From Theristus sp. LFF4_11 (lineage: Eukaryota > Nematoda > Chromadorea > Monhysterida > Xyalidae), in contig JASANC010003229.1 in NCBI GenBank assembly GCA_030248135.1, positions 1 through 64,000 of the forward strand: a stretch of 64,000 nt of DNA, read 5' to 3'. Position numbers and translations under genes: made by a program. Positions 1 to 11,607 of the stretch are shown in pieces. A model generated the notes under the pieces. The model worked only from the letters and a program-made list of their open reading frames with translations, ran no database searches and had not been told where the DNA came from. Numbering within the stretch: position 1 is the stretch's first letter; the number at the start of each line of letters is the position of its first letter.

Positions 1-390
1 CAGCATAAGATCCGTGGAAAATACGCCACCAATAACAGAACTGCAATATGGACGATTGAGTTGGGTAATGCACAAAAGTTACATATGATTTTGTAAAAGA
101 CCAAAACGTGAGAAACACGATTGCATGCTTCTGCAGAAGTAAAGAACTGAATATGAGAACAGTTTGTCAACAATGTTACTCGTTTTTTGTATCCATAAAG
201 AACCTGTCGTTAAAAATCGCTTGAACTGCAATGTTTTGTTCTTTGATGCAACGGCGGTTTTTATCATCAGCGTTTTTTTAGTACGCTTACTTAAAAAAAA
301 CTTGCTGTCACCAATAGCCACCTGTATGCCATGAGAAAAAAAGATGTCGCGCCACGGTATTTCCAATTTTTTTCTTCGTTTCATTTCAAC
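1..390. other. Left edge, 3' flank of the channel gene
   Basis: Downstream of the channel stop codon; probably 3' untranslated and spacer sequence. No separate gene is supported. Confidence 0.5.
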
Positions 391-3300
391 TCATTCTTCT
401 GGATCATCTGGATCAGCCATCGTCAAATACGTAGTCCAATAGCACAGATTGAATAGCGAAAAAAGCGCCGGAAACATCACACCCGCCAAGCGGTCCATTT
501 TCGTCGGCGTCAACGACAGGAAACTCTTGATTTGTTTTTTTCGTCCACCTGTCAAGTTTTTTTCTTCATCTTGAAATAGGTTTCTCGCACTAACTACAAG
601 TGTAGCTGCATGTGTCTTTTTTACCAGTTTTTACTTGTTTTTACTTTTTATAGTGTTTTAAAGCCGATCCCCGTTCTTTCTTCTTCCTGTCTATTCTGAG
701 AAGTACCTACATGACACAGATTACACAAACATGCACTGTACCAGTGGGACAATAACAGCACGAGAACTTCGTTCGATTCCTTTTGTCCTCTCGCTCGTAA
801 ATGGCGGTCGTCAAGTCGAACAAATATCGACCGCTACCGCCGGCGCCGCCCGGAATGCCGGACAGACCGGGGTGGTCGAGGAGCAGCTCGGAGCCGGAGC
901 TCTGCTCGTGCTCACCGGCGCCCTGAGAGCCTGCAATTGAAAAAAGATCCTGCGTGATGATTGGTTGAAACATTCTGAGAAACATGAAATCAACAGAGAG
1001 TTTAAAAAAGGGATGATTTGGGTGACAGTTTTGTTGACTTTCGGTTAAGAGTGTTTTCACACACTAAGAAACCCGTTTGCAGTGCGAAATATGCAAAGGC
1101 TCGTTCCTGAGAAGTCGCTGTAAAACTGTAAAACGTAGTTCACGCTAATTTGCTGTGAATAAGTAAACCAATCAGTGGCAATTTTTTTCTTAAACTTTGA
1201 CTGAATGTTGTTCGAACGCTGGAGAACAGTCGTATCAAAACATTTTCATTAGCTCGTCCAAGTAAAATTCTGTCAAAAATCAGCTTTTTTCAGCGTTTCC
1301 AAAAAAAAGAAAAAATCAACTCGGTTCGTGAAAACAACTGACCGCCCGACCATCGCTTCATGTTCGCTTCGTCGGCTTTCCGTAGACTTCCGTCTCGAGA
1401 CGGCACCGACATCATTGGACGTGGCAGCAGGTGCTTGCGTGACGCGCAACGAATGTAGTCTGCAAAGGAGTGGAGAGCCCTATGATTCTAATCGAATGAA
1501 CGACATTTCATCACATCACAAAATATTCAGCCGAAGAAAAAAACCTTGAACAGCACCAATAAGAAAGCGACTGCGGATATGCGTCAAGGGTTGTTACACA
1601 GCGTTCAATAATTATCATAAACTAATGTTAAACATAAAAAAAATACGTAAAGTGACCGGTATTAGCGTCCGAGTCGGTGACGGCCTCCTTCAGTAGCGCC
1701 TCCTCGCGCGCCGTGCCCGCCTGTCGACTGCGCTCCAGCATCGCCGCCCGGGTCTCCTTGCGCCTCTGGCGTTTCTCCATGGTGCCGCCGTCGCTCACCA
1801 GATAGCCGATCACGGCCAACTCGATCAACGAGCCGAATATGAACGTCATGCAGGTGAGCATCCAGACGTCTGGAAAAGCGGAGAGAGAGAGAGGAAAAGT
1901 GTAGAAACACAATAATACCGTAAACTCTTGCATATAAGGTTCCTCCCACTTATAAGACTCGCACCCAAAAGTGGGCGGAGTGTCACACGGCGGGAAACTT
2001 TTGACTTTTGAAAAAAAAATTCAAAATTTTAACTTGGTCAAAATCCGACTTCCACAGGGAAAAGAACTATCCAAATGTACGCCAAATGTACACACGTATG
2101 TACTCCAAATGTACCCCAAATGTACCATAGTGGCACACATAATTGGCTCATCGACGTGTATGGTATGTACCATAGTGGCGTAACATAACTGAGCCATCGA
2201 GGTATAGGGTATGTATCACATATATGCGATTATGGCGCAGTCAGACAATTATGACTAAGTATGCAATAAATATGTTTGCAATTATGGAAACCCCTCACAC
2301 GCATGCAGATACACGCTCTCTTAAGGGGGCAAGACAAACAGGTATGTATCTAATTATGTCTGTTGTTAGTTATGTATGCATAATTAAGATGCTATGGTCA
2401 AACTATGTACATACCTAAACAAATATGGGAGCTTCCTGCTATGTATGAAATATGTACATAGTGTAGTACATTTGGATCGTTCTTTTCCCTGTGTTCGTTT
2501 ATAAGGCCCGGACTTCCTAATCTTCGCTTTATAAGACCTCCTCCCACTTATAAGGTTGTCACACAAAATTCCACTTTTTTCAAAAATTTTTGATTTTCAA
2601 ATTTATATAAAGAGACCTTATATGCAATACTTTACGGTATGCCTGAAAATAGGGTGTCGCTCCGGCAACCTGGCTGCAAAAAAAAGCTACGTTATTCGAC
2701 TTTTATCAATTTCGGTTTCATCCGACCACAACAGCTACAGTACACCAGCATCCAACCGCACGGGAGCCTTCGCGTTCTGAAGGTGCTCAAAAAGCTAGCT
2801 AGGTCGATAGGCTTAAAGTGGCGTGTTTGCTCCTGGCTAGCCGACAACTGGCGCGTGCATGTGCTCTACTTTTTTTGCTGACCAACCGATTGCTTTCACG
2901 TAGCTGACGCGCGGCAGGTTGCGCATGATGTTGCCGAACTGAAAGATCATCGCCAACAGCGAACTGACGCCGAGTGTCGTGCGCGCCGGCATTGCTTTCG
3001 AGCCGAGCATGAATGAACAGTGAAACACGATTGTATTTTATGGGAAGGTGTTTATTAGAAGTTTTTTAGTGAATGAAAAGAGGTGGGGGGGGAGGAAGTG
3101 GGAGAGTTTTATGGGGGGAAGGTGGTGGGGAGAAGGTAAAAAGGAAAAAAAAAAAAAAATTACTGAATACAAAAATTAGCTGAGCTTTATTGGCCTACCG
3201 ACCGCGTGCTTCAAAGTCGCATTCGTGTGTTTCAGCTCGAAGTCGGGCAGCGTAATCTTCTTCAGTAGATATATCGATTCTTCGACGAACGGGTTCCAAC

Positions 3301-4904
3301 GCATACGCACTTCCTTGTTGTTGTAGTTGAAGCTCTCGTAGATCAGTTTACACGTTTGCGTGTCGAGCGGAAACTTGATCAGTTTCATGTCGCACGGGCC
3401 GGTCACTTTCACTCTGCATATTGTTTTAGGCTGCATCTATGTACCTGTTGTATGCCAGTTCATGCTGAATTTGAACGACATTTTATTGCATCATAAAACG
3501 AGAACCACAAAAAACTTCCAAATGAGGAGCCCCCAGAACTTTAGGCGTCATTTTTGTTGTTACGCGTCGACAAAAAACGCAATCAACAAGAAAAATCCTC
3601 CAAGAATCAAAACAAAGAAACTCCCCTTCCGCCTTACCGATAGTTCGTCCAAACGGTGCCGTTCGGATAGATCATCAAAAAGATATTCTTGAACGGCGAC
3701 TTGTGTATCTCGGCGAGTTTACTGTTGATGAAGCACGAATTCGGCGTCCACAGTTGATCGAGTATCTTGTGCGACAGCGTCAGGTTCTCGTTGCACGGAT
3801 TCAAGTGCACGTAACTGAGCGCCGGATCCAGCCACAACTCGTTGATGTAGATGTCCATCGAGAAGTCGTTCGTCTGCTCGCTGATGGACGTGATCTCCTG
3901 GATCCAGATGTCCACCAGCACCTCGGTGCCGGCGCCCGGAATCGCCTCTGTTTATATCGTGCGTTTGTATGCCAATGAAAGCGGCGAAACATCGTCACAA
4001 AACGTATATACGGCACAAATTATTAAACACGATGTACAAGGATGTACAGTTTTCAAAAAAAAAATATGGTGAATTTTGAATGTTTTTTTCTGTATTTTGT
4101 TCAGTAAACAGATTAAATGTTTGAGACAGACTTTCAATGAAGTCAAAATACCACGAGCCAAAATATATTCGAGCACGTTGTGGAGTAAAATTTTTGCGTT
4201 TTTTTAAACCAGGATATGTACTGTTACTGTATTTTGAACTGTTAGAGTGGTGAAACCTGACAACACTCATATAAAGAGCGTCGTTATTTTCCTTTTTGCA
4301 CATAAAATGTTTTGAAACATGGTCAGACTGGTGCGCCGACATTATCATGGTAAACTTTGCAACCACCAAAGTCCAATCATTGCCTCCTAATCAACTAGCG
4401 GTTCTGGCCTTATCATGCCCATTCGCGAGCGAAGCGAACAGCAGTATTCCTCCTTTTATATGCGTCTAGACGGAAGAGCTACCGCATTTTTAGACAATCC
4501 ATTTCACATTCACCTGGCACACGATTCTTATTGTAGCCGGTGCCGTTGAGCAGCGCATCAATCAGCGTCGTGCTGTTCTGACAGCCGGACAAGTGCGGCG
4601 GGATTCTCGTCTGTTGATTTGTGACTTTCTGGTTTTCATTGTAGTTCTCAGTGCCGCCATAGCGCGCCGGCACCCCCGATTCGCCGGGTTCCTGTCCGCT
4701 GCGTTCACCGTTACGTGTTACGTCAAAGCTCAACTTGAAGTTCGGATTCGACATGTACTGCTGGATGGAGTTTACATCGTCGACCTCGTCCAGTTCGTTC
4801 CATTTTGGATCCGAGTGCTCTTCGTCATTGCTTGCGAGCAGATTTGCGATTGTTGTAAGGTATACGAAATGGAATACACCGTTCAACGATAGAAAATTCG
4901 TCAT
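391..4904 (-). CDS. Cys-loop ligand-gated anion channel subunit, LGC-46/ACC-like
   Basis: Membrane subunit of a pentameric neurotransmitter-gated channel. Exons read 4904-4514, 3947-3638, 3413-3199, about 3022-2887, 1869-1657, 930 to about 780 or 714, and about 523-391; most junction phases agree. The start at 4904 opens a hydrophobic signal stretch ([16 protein letters not shown]). Exon 2 carries ligand-domain motifs [11 protein letters not shown] and [12 protein letters not shown]. Exon 3 holds the 13-residue Cys loop [15 protein letters not shown] followed by ESFNYN. M2 shows SKAMPAR then [10 protein letters not shown]; a P-A-R before M2 predicts anion selectivity. M3 is [20 protein letters not shown] and M4 is [20 protein letters not shown]. 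The ESFNYN and [10 protein letters not shown] motifs recall nematode acetylcholine/amine-gated anion channels; the ligand is not decided. Oddity: no M1 segment is encoded between the exon ending at 3199 and the M2 exon, where low-complexity DNA sits. The end of exon 6 is uncertain. Confidence 0.88.
1916..2639. mobile_element. Family A MITE with a second MITE nested inside
   Basis: Left end TACCGTAAACTCTTGCATA and right end TATGCAATACTTTACGGTA form the terminal inverted repeats seen in other copies at 16950-17215 and 39136-39345. Internal landmarks are AAAAGTGGGCGGAGTGTCAC and TATAAGACCTCCTCCCACTT. The copy lies in the channel intron between the M2 and M3 exons. Without its insert it would be about 280 bp, as other copies are. 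No coding capacity is seen, so it is non-autonomous; the superfamily is not determined. Confidence 0.75.
2053..2493. mobile_element. Nested MITE with CACAGGGAAAAGAAC inverted ends
   Basis: A 441-bp insert splits the family A copy. Its ends are inverted repeats of about 28 bp (CACAGGGAAAAGAAC at the left, GTTCTTTTCCCTGTG at the right, continuing into AAATGTAC/GTACATTT). The interior is rich in repeated GTATGTACCATAGTGGC-type words. No reading frame is supported. Confidence 0.65.
3065..3160. repeat. Low-complexity purine-rich tract in the channel gene
   Basis: G/A-rich run on the + strand, including an eight-G run and a 13-14 base A run. Read on the gene strand it is a long pyrimidine tract. 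It occupies the place where the M1-coding exon of the channel would be expected, so it may be an intron tract or a poorly assembled spot. Confidence 0.6.
4410..4497. repeat. Family E short repeat (TTATCATGCCCATTCGC...)
   Basis: Shares CATGCCCATTCGCGAGCGAA, then CCTCCTTTTATATGCGTC and GCATTTTTAGA, with copies at 51463-51541, 35574-35625 and (inverted) 60462-60533. The fullest copy begins TTATC and ends GATAA, so it is probably a very short inverted-repeat element. It lies in intron 1 of the channel gene. Confidence 0.6.
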
Positions 4905-5584
4905 TTCAATGTCTTGTAGAACTGAAACAACACTTTTTAACACTACACCGAAAAGCCACTCTACAACAGAAAGAAAACAAAGAACATAAGATAAACAAGG
5001 AAAAAATCCGCAACATATAAACAAATCTCTGTCTCAAATTGCGTCTGATTATATGGCTTAGAAACCAGTGGTATTTTTCAGCAACACAACAGGGTCACCA
5101 TTTTTTGTGTGTAACAAATTTGAGGTTCCTGAAAAAAACACCAGACGAACCGCGCTTCAGACCACCAGCACAGACGGGAAGTCGACCTATTTTTCATCAC
5201 TTTCGTTTCTCGTCGACAAATGTGTGATCAATTTGTGTCCGATTTTCGAAGCAGTTCGCCAGTGTAGTGCTAATTTTGGCGCCCGCATAATAACGGGAAT
5301 GTGTTAAAATTAGACGACTTTGCGCGCGCGCGCGCCTGTGGCGGAAATTTGCTTTTGTCTCAAGGGTGCGCGAGTTTTCAAGCTTAACTTTGAAAGCGAA
5401 ACAAGCTAAATTGCTCCGGCCACACACTGTACGGTAACGTCACCGACCGGGCAGGTGCTTCTCGCGGACTGTGTGTGTTGTCAATACGGTGTACATGCAC
5501 TGTAAATGTGTGTTGTTCAGCCTTTCTATATCTGCGCGCAGTTTCAAGTCAAGTGATAAGCGAAAATTAACGCTCGTTTTTGTA

Positions 5585-5640
5585 CGTGTGTGTGTGAGTG
5601 TGAGTGTGAGTGTGAGCGTGTGTGAGTGTGTGAGTGTATA
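5585..5640. repeat. (GTGTGA)-type microsatellite
   Basis: Alternating GTGTGTGTGAGTGTGAGTG runs about 60-115 bases upstream of the start codon of the secreted PAN-like gene. It may fall in that gene's promoter or leader; nothing more can be said. Confidence 0.7.
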
Positions 5641-5701
5641 ACAAAGTTTTTCGCCCCTTGGGCGCGGCACACCGCACAAGACATTCAGTTTAGCGCGGAT
5701 A

Positions 5702-7766
5702 ATGAAATTCAAATGCGTTAGCGCGCTTGTGTTGTTTCTGTTGTCCGTTTGTAAATATGTATGTGTGTGTTTGTGTGATTCTCTCTGTTTCCGAAAGCAA
5801 TGACAAAGTACTGTATAAGTAGTGTGGCTGCAAGCTTCAGCACATCATTTCAATGTTGTATGAGAATTAGCAGCAATTGGGATAGGAAGCAGGGACAGAA
5901 TTGCCCCTGCAGGGAAACGCATACATCATTGTAGCATATTGTACACGTTTTCCTACTTTAAAATAGTATGCGGAAACGCTGTTCTTTTTCAACTCTGCCA
6001 CTTTCAACTGTCGTGAATATGTTGCTTTCGGCGCTTCTGTATCTTCACAGCTGATAAGGCAACAAAAAGGACGCATAACAATACATAACGCCAAAAATGC
6101 CTTTGATGTTTGAATGTGCAGCAAAAAATGCTTTGATGTCTATATTAGCTAATGAGTCGTGGAGTTCTTTAAAATAACAAAAACACAATAAATATTTTGC
6201 TAAATCTTCGTGTAAAATTATCCAGCTAAATTTGCTAAATTATCCAGCTTATAGATGCGTCACACTTTTTCAAAATTTTTGATTTGCAATTTTTTTACGC
6301 TTACATGCAAAAAAGCTTTCCAGTATTTTTTATTGGTGCAATATAAATTTTTCAGATTTTCAGAATCACGTAACTTCCCAAGTTTCAGTTCTGAAAATTT
6401 CAGTTCATTTCGAGTTTTTTTCTGATATTTTCTTTTATTTATTTGTGAAAATTCAATAGTTTCTGATCGTCAGGCAAATGGTATGTACCGTAAAGTCTTG
6501 CATATAAGGTTCCTCCCGTGAAGACCCCCACCAAAAATGGGCGGAGTGTCACACGGCGGGAAACCAAAAAAATCAAAATTTTGACTTGGTCGAAATCCCA
6601 GCCTGTTTATAAAGCCCGGACTTCCTGAAAACCGTAATTATCTGCGTGCGTACAGTGTGGCCGAATAAATAAGGCAGTCCATCAAGGCATGATCAGTCGC
6701 AGACTAGGAGTTGTCTTTTCAAAAATGCCAACATAATTTTTGAATTATAATTCCCATAATTATGTGTGCAAGGGAGAAAAAATGAACCGAATAGCTCGAA
6801 GAAAAAGAATTCATTAGTTTAAAAAACACGTCCAATTTGGCACACAATTGAGTCACGACAACGTCTTTTTTCTTTAAATCAAATTTCGCGCGCTCCTTGT
6901 ACCCTGAAAAAACTGTCATGTTTACTTGGCCATTCGGTAGCACAAATTGTAACAAACGCAAAGAAAACACAGAAAACACATTTTCGCAAACGCACAGTGA
7001 AAAAACAGCGAAAAACAAACTGATAACTGATCAGGTTGGGGTGGACGTTGGTTAAATGACGACCCAGCAATAGGGCCGAACGGACCAGCCAACGTGAAGG
7101 CGGTGATGTGGTGGCGTGATGAGGTGAATGGAGGCCGCATTGGACTTGACGACACTTACACTGTATGTATGTCACGAACACCAATGGATACCTCTGTGAA
7201 TATCGTAAGTGTTTATGAAGCGGCAAATAAGCGGCAAATCAAAGTGTACACCTACCGGTACTCATTCTCAGGTGCTGGCACACGCTCATACAAACAGATC
7301 AGTAGCATGGATACAGCGCATGAAGACAGTCGCGTGCCTTAAGGTAGGTTCTTGGGAATTATCTTGGAATGAAAAGTTTGTTCAAAAAAATACTAGCAAC
7401 ACCACGCACACATGGCTGCCAGAATATTGTGATTTTTCGATATTGTATGTCTACTTTTTTGTTTCCTGTTTTTTTACGAGTGCAGTTTTTACAGTTTACT
7501 GTTTATACTGTAACACTACAGGCAATTTTCTGTTCATGAACAGAAACAATTTCAAAAATTAAAAAAAAAACGCAAAACTCCAGATCGCCAGCACACCATA
7601 CGACCTCGAATGCGCGACGTGGTGCACTGCGAATTGGGTGTGCGCCGGGTTCAGTTACAATCCGACAACAAACGACTGCCGTTTGCACTTGGCTGCTGAT
7701 CACACCGACGATCCGCTGCTCTGGGAGGCGGCTGCGGGATACACGTGGTACTCATCGGTTGATTGA
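5702..7766 (+). CDS. Small secreted PAN/apple-like protein
   Basis: About 143 residues from exons 5702-5750, 7035-7162, 7272-7343 and 7584-7766; phases 1, 0 and 0 match at all three junctions. The first exon is a typical signal peptide (MKFKCVSALVLFLLSV) and the next junction rebuilds a Cys codon. The mature part has TWO blocks: WGGRWLNDDPAIGPNG near residues 18-33, then a cysteine block ACLK...YDLECATWCTANWVCAGFSYN...DCRLHL. The spacing C-x11-C-x3-C-x4-C-x10-C with AGFSYN resembles the core of PAN/apple modules, which bind proteins or sugars outside cells. It is shorter than most PAN proteins, with a single module and an acidic/aromatic C-terminus. A 1.3-kb first intron contains transposon DNA. 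Function unknown; the domain call is from pattern only. Confidence 0.72.
6486..6925. mobile_element. Family A left half joined to repeat H
   Basis: Starts with the family A end (TACCGTAAAGTCTTGCATA) and the GGGCGGAGTGTCACACGGC core, then after about 6640 continues as repeat H in reverse (CAGTCGCAGACTAGGAGTTG ... TTCGCGCGCTCCTTG). The same A-H joint appears in the 15034-16446 element, suggesting one longer element of which this is a broken copy. It sits in intron 1 of the PAN-like gene. Confidence 0.6.
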
Positions 7767-8363
7767 ATGGCATATTTTTGGAAGGATGGAATGGATGACC
7801 CCGGATATGGACAGCATGTTTTTGTGCAATGTACAGTATACATCTAGCCACAATTGGGGTGCTTGATTTCAAGCAATACCCATACTTCTTGCTGCAATTC
7901 AAAAATTCGCATGCTCTGTATCGTACAAATAAGTGACAGGTTTAAGTAACCATAATGTAGTCTGACATTTTGCATTTTCTTTTGTTCAATTATTGAGCTC
8001 TGTTAAAGCGGAAGGAACGCATTATGAACTCATTTACTAAACTGTTGTCATTGTTGTTTTACATAATGTCGTTTGAATAAACGGTTTGATATGACTGTTT
8101 TGTTGCCAGACTTCTTTTAATCTGACGTATCCACCAAACTCACTGGCAGGACAAGTACCGCTGGTATGTAGGACAATGCACAGCTTGAGGACAACGAGTG
8201 AAGTACGATCACGACATTTTTCATTCATTGGACATTTTCAGGACATCGTTTTTTGTATAACCACAAGCAAGTAAAATCGTAATTTTCAAAACTACAATAC
8301 AATTGTCATTTTTGTTTCGTTTCGCCTACAGATTTTAATCATGTTTGGTATTTGTGCGCCATA
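7767..8363. other. Intergenic, no gene seen
   Basis: Downstream of the PAN-like stop codon. Short open frames occur on the minus strand but lack splice context, protein motifs or family resemblance. The mariner-like element begins directly after it. Confidence 0.55.
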
Positions 8364-9225
8364 CAGGGTGAACCTGCAAAACGAACAATTTTCAAGTCAC
8401 TGCAGCTTGTCCACCATGTGACCAACTGAACTAAAATTTATTCCAGTCATTGTAAAAAAATTCAGCTCCAGCTTCATGCCAGTTGTCAGTCAAAAACAGT
8501 GAAGTATGTAAATGTACGTAGCCAAAGACGAAAACCAAGAAAACTGCCTTTTAACCGCCTCGAATCAAACTGCTGCATGAAAACCGCAGTTACATTCAAG
8601 GAAAACCTGAAAAAAAACTAAAGAAATATGTAAAAATGCACGATATTACCGTAAAATCGTGCACGCAGACGCCGTTGTAAAAAATGAATATCAAAAATTT
8701 TGGTGAAAAAGTGGAATTTTGTGTGACGCCGACACAACCGGGAGGGGGTTTTGATACGGATTAACGAGTTTAATTACGTCGTCGTTATTCAGTAAAAGTT
8801 CGTGTCCTTTTGACAGGACGGAACCTTGAGTTTACATTCAACTTTACCGTTTCCACATACAGTCAAAAACTTCACTACCCCCTCTGCCCGTCTCCTCTCG
8901 TTTGTCGGCGTCGTCGTCGTGGTTGTGTTTCAGGGTTTTTAGTGCCCCTAAGTTGTGATTTGCTGCGTTCAAATAAATTATCTCGGTTTATTCAAACAAT
9001 AGCAACCATAACATTCCCAATAACTATAATAAACGCGACGACGACGACGTTCTCTCTGGATCGATCTTCTCCAACGACGTCGCCCTAAATAACGTTCTGA
9101 TTATTAGTAAGAAATCTAATTTTGCCTTTATTGGTCACTGGTGGTAAAAATGTCAGCTCTGTTGGCTGAACTGTTGACAAAGCGGAGCTTGAAAGTTGTG
9201 CGTGCTGTACTTACGGTTCACCCTG
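8364..9225. mobile_element. Mariner-like element, TA-flanked, non-autonomous
   Basis: Ends CAGGGTGAACC and GGTTCACCCTG are perfect inverted 11-mers flanked by TA on both sides, the Tc1/mariner target duplication. The interior (862 bp) includes CG-rich trinucleotide runs (GTCGTCGTCG, CGACGACGACG) but no transposase frame I can recognise. The end sequence is shared with the 49725-50793 element. Confidence 0.75.
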
Positions 9226-11607
9226 TACATGTGTACGTGTGAAACATGATATTAAGCCACGCGGTGCAAGATTTTTCAAATCGTACAACTTATACTGGAA
9301 AGAAACAAACCGAGAAATTATGAAGTTGCGTTGTTGATTAAAAACTCATAAATTTCACGTGGTTCAAACCTCAAATGGAACATGTCAATTTTTGCAACTC
9401 AGTTAATCCATTTTTCGTCACGCATTGCGAAATGTTTTCACTCCCGGTTCAATTTTTCTTGAAACCCACACAGTAGTCATTAGAACTTTGCAACAGTGGT
9501 GTGTTGCACAGACATCGGAGCATTTCCCGCAAAATTTTTCAAAAACATGACCATAAACAGCCGCCTGCGATGCGGTGTGTTTTTGCCAATTAAAAAGACA
9601 CTAAAAAACATAAGGAGAATAAGGAGGATTCTCATAAGGATAAGGAGAATTTTTAAATAATTTAAAAAATTGAAACGCGTGGTGAGGATTAGGTCAAGAA
9701 TTTCCTCCCTCGCCGAAACCCTGGATTTCATGTCAAAACCATATCAATTCATGTTCAGTCATCAATTATTTATCGGTCTCTTTAGCACATGCAGTTTTAT
9801 TGGAATTTCCTGATTTTCGTGAAATAAAATGTAGCGTAGATGTGTAGGTGGATGAATGTTTACGCTAAGAAACAGCTGATGCCAAACTGAAACAAATGCG
9901 ACAAAACGGTTCAGCGGAAAAACATCCATTTGACGCTAGATTTACGTGCAATAATTAAAAATTTAGCTATTAGCACACGCCGGATTGCCGGAAATTCGGT
10001 GGAGTCTTTCCGTTACGTGTTTTCAACGATTTCCATTCTTGCATGTGGAAAGAAAATGCGGGTGCTCTGCTCACATGACCTTATAAACGACCTGAAAGAA
10101 CCTATCAGTACCGTTTGACATTTCCTTTCCCGAAATGTTTCAGTGTTGATTTATATGGGTTGAAATTTGTTGAAAGTTGGGCATAAAATCAAATTTTCGT
10201 CCAATGAAATAATATTTCTGCAAGGTTCTACTCCTGTGTCTGATGCGCTTAGGTGCTTGCATCGCGGTATGTGTCATATACGCAGGTAAAATAATTCAAT
10301 CTTTCAGATATTTTGGAGGTGCAAACAAGGCAAACGGTGCGTAAAAAGCCAAAAAAAAACTCCTTGTAGTTTTTGCTCACGTGCGTACAGTATATTTACT
10401 TTACATTAGACATATGAAGCGTGCATATCATGTTTATGTGTATGTATATTATATCTTTTCTGCGTCGAATATAATGTTTTTGTAGTTCTTTTTTATTCGC
10501 ACATGATAGAGGCAGGTAAAAACAACCGGAAATGACATCAGTATGAACCTCCCATATCAGCAGCAGTTTTTCAGCGTTCGCTTCTCACGCGAATTGTCTG
10601 CTGATTAGATGCAAGGATTTCAAATAGGCCGACGTTCAACATCGCAGTACTCGGTTCCATTTGAGTAGGCGTGGTTAAGTACGCTTAATAAGCCAATTTT
10701 AGTGTTGCTTAAATTGATCTTGATTCCATCAGACTGTTCTTTGCCTACTTCAGTCATTTCATATCGAAAGAATGGTGGAATACAGAGCTTTTGTTGATTT
10801 TGGACAAGAAACAAAACAAAGAACTACAAGTATGTGCATACATAATACGGTTATGTAAACGTTGAGGTTTTGGCAATAGTCGGTTTATTTTAAGGCTGAT
10901 GCAGAGTGTTCCTCCTGGCTGGCGTTAATCAATCACTGCAGAGCCTTTCAATCAATGTGTTTCTGGCTATATGCAGCATTCTGGACACATACGGCGGTTA
11001 CGATAAAGGCACAATGATACAGTTGCATGATTGGAAACCTGTATACATTTCTGTAACACTGCAAGTCAAACCTTGTTTAGTAATGTGCACTACAAATCAT
11101 TAATCAATTCATGCATTAATCAATGCAATAACGTACTTTTTGTAACCGCGATTCAATTAAACGTGTTGCTTTCATTTGTTTCATTCGAGTCACCTTTACT
11201 TTGCTTCTACAGTACGCCTGGCATATTATTGCAGTCTAAAATGGCTTTTTCACATGATATGGCTTTTTCACATGATATGGCTTTTTCTCAAGCAAACACT
11301 CGAGGAGAATGCCAAGGAAAAGCCGTCGCCAAAAAACATCAAGTTATAAAAACATATGGCTCCATCGATAAGCTTTTCACATGAAGCACATGAAAGCAGC
11401 TTATGGGCGTTAGCATACTTTATATGTGCATGTACATGTAAAGCGCCTGTTATTACCATGTGCAACTTATATATTATACGAGTTTTTTAATCCTTTTGCG
11501 ATCATGTAATGCTTTTAGCGCGGTCGGGAACAGAACGACACGGTGTAATAAAAGATATTTTGATTTTTTCGTTAATCAACTGTTGCATTAAAAAATATTC
11601 CATCATC
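9226..11607. other. Intergenic spacer upstream of the neuropeptide gene
   Basis: About 2.4 kb without a supportable gene. It holds a fragment of a dispersed repeat (CAGTTTTATTGGAATTTCCTG near 9790) also found near 21000 and 27070, and a doubled TTTTTCACATGATATGGC word at 11245-11285. Regulatory DNA for the neuropeptide gene would lie at the right end; no clear TATA box was identified. Confidence 0.5.
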
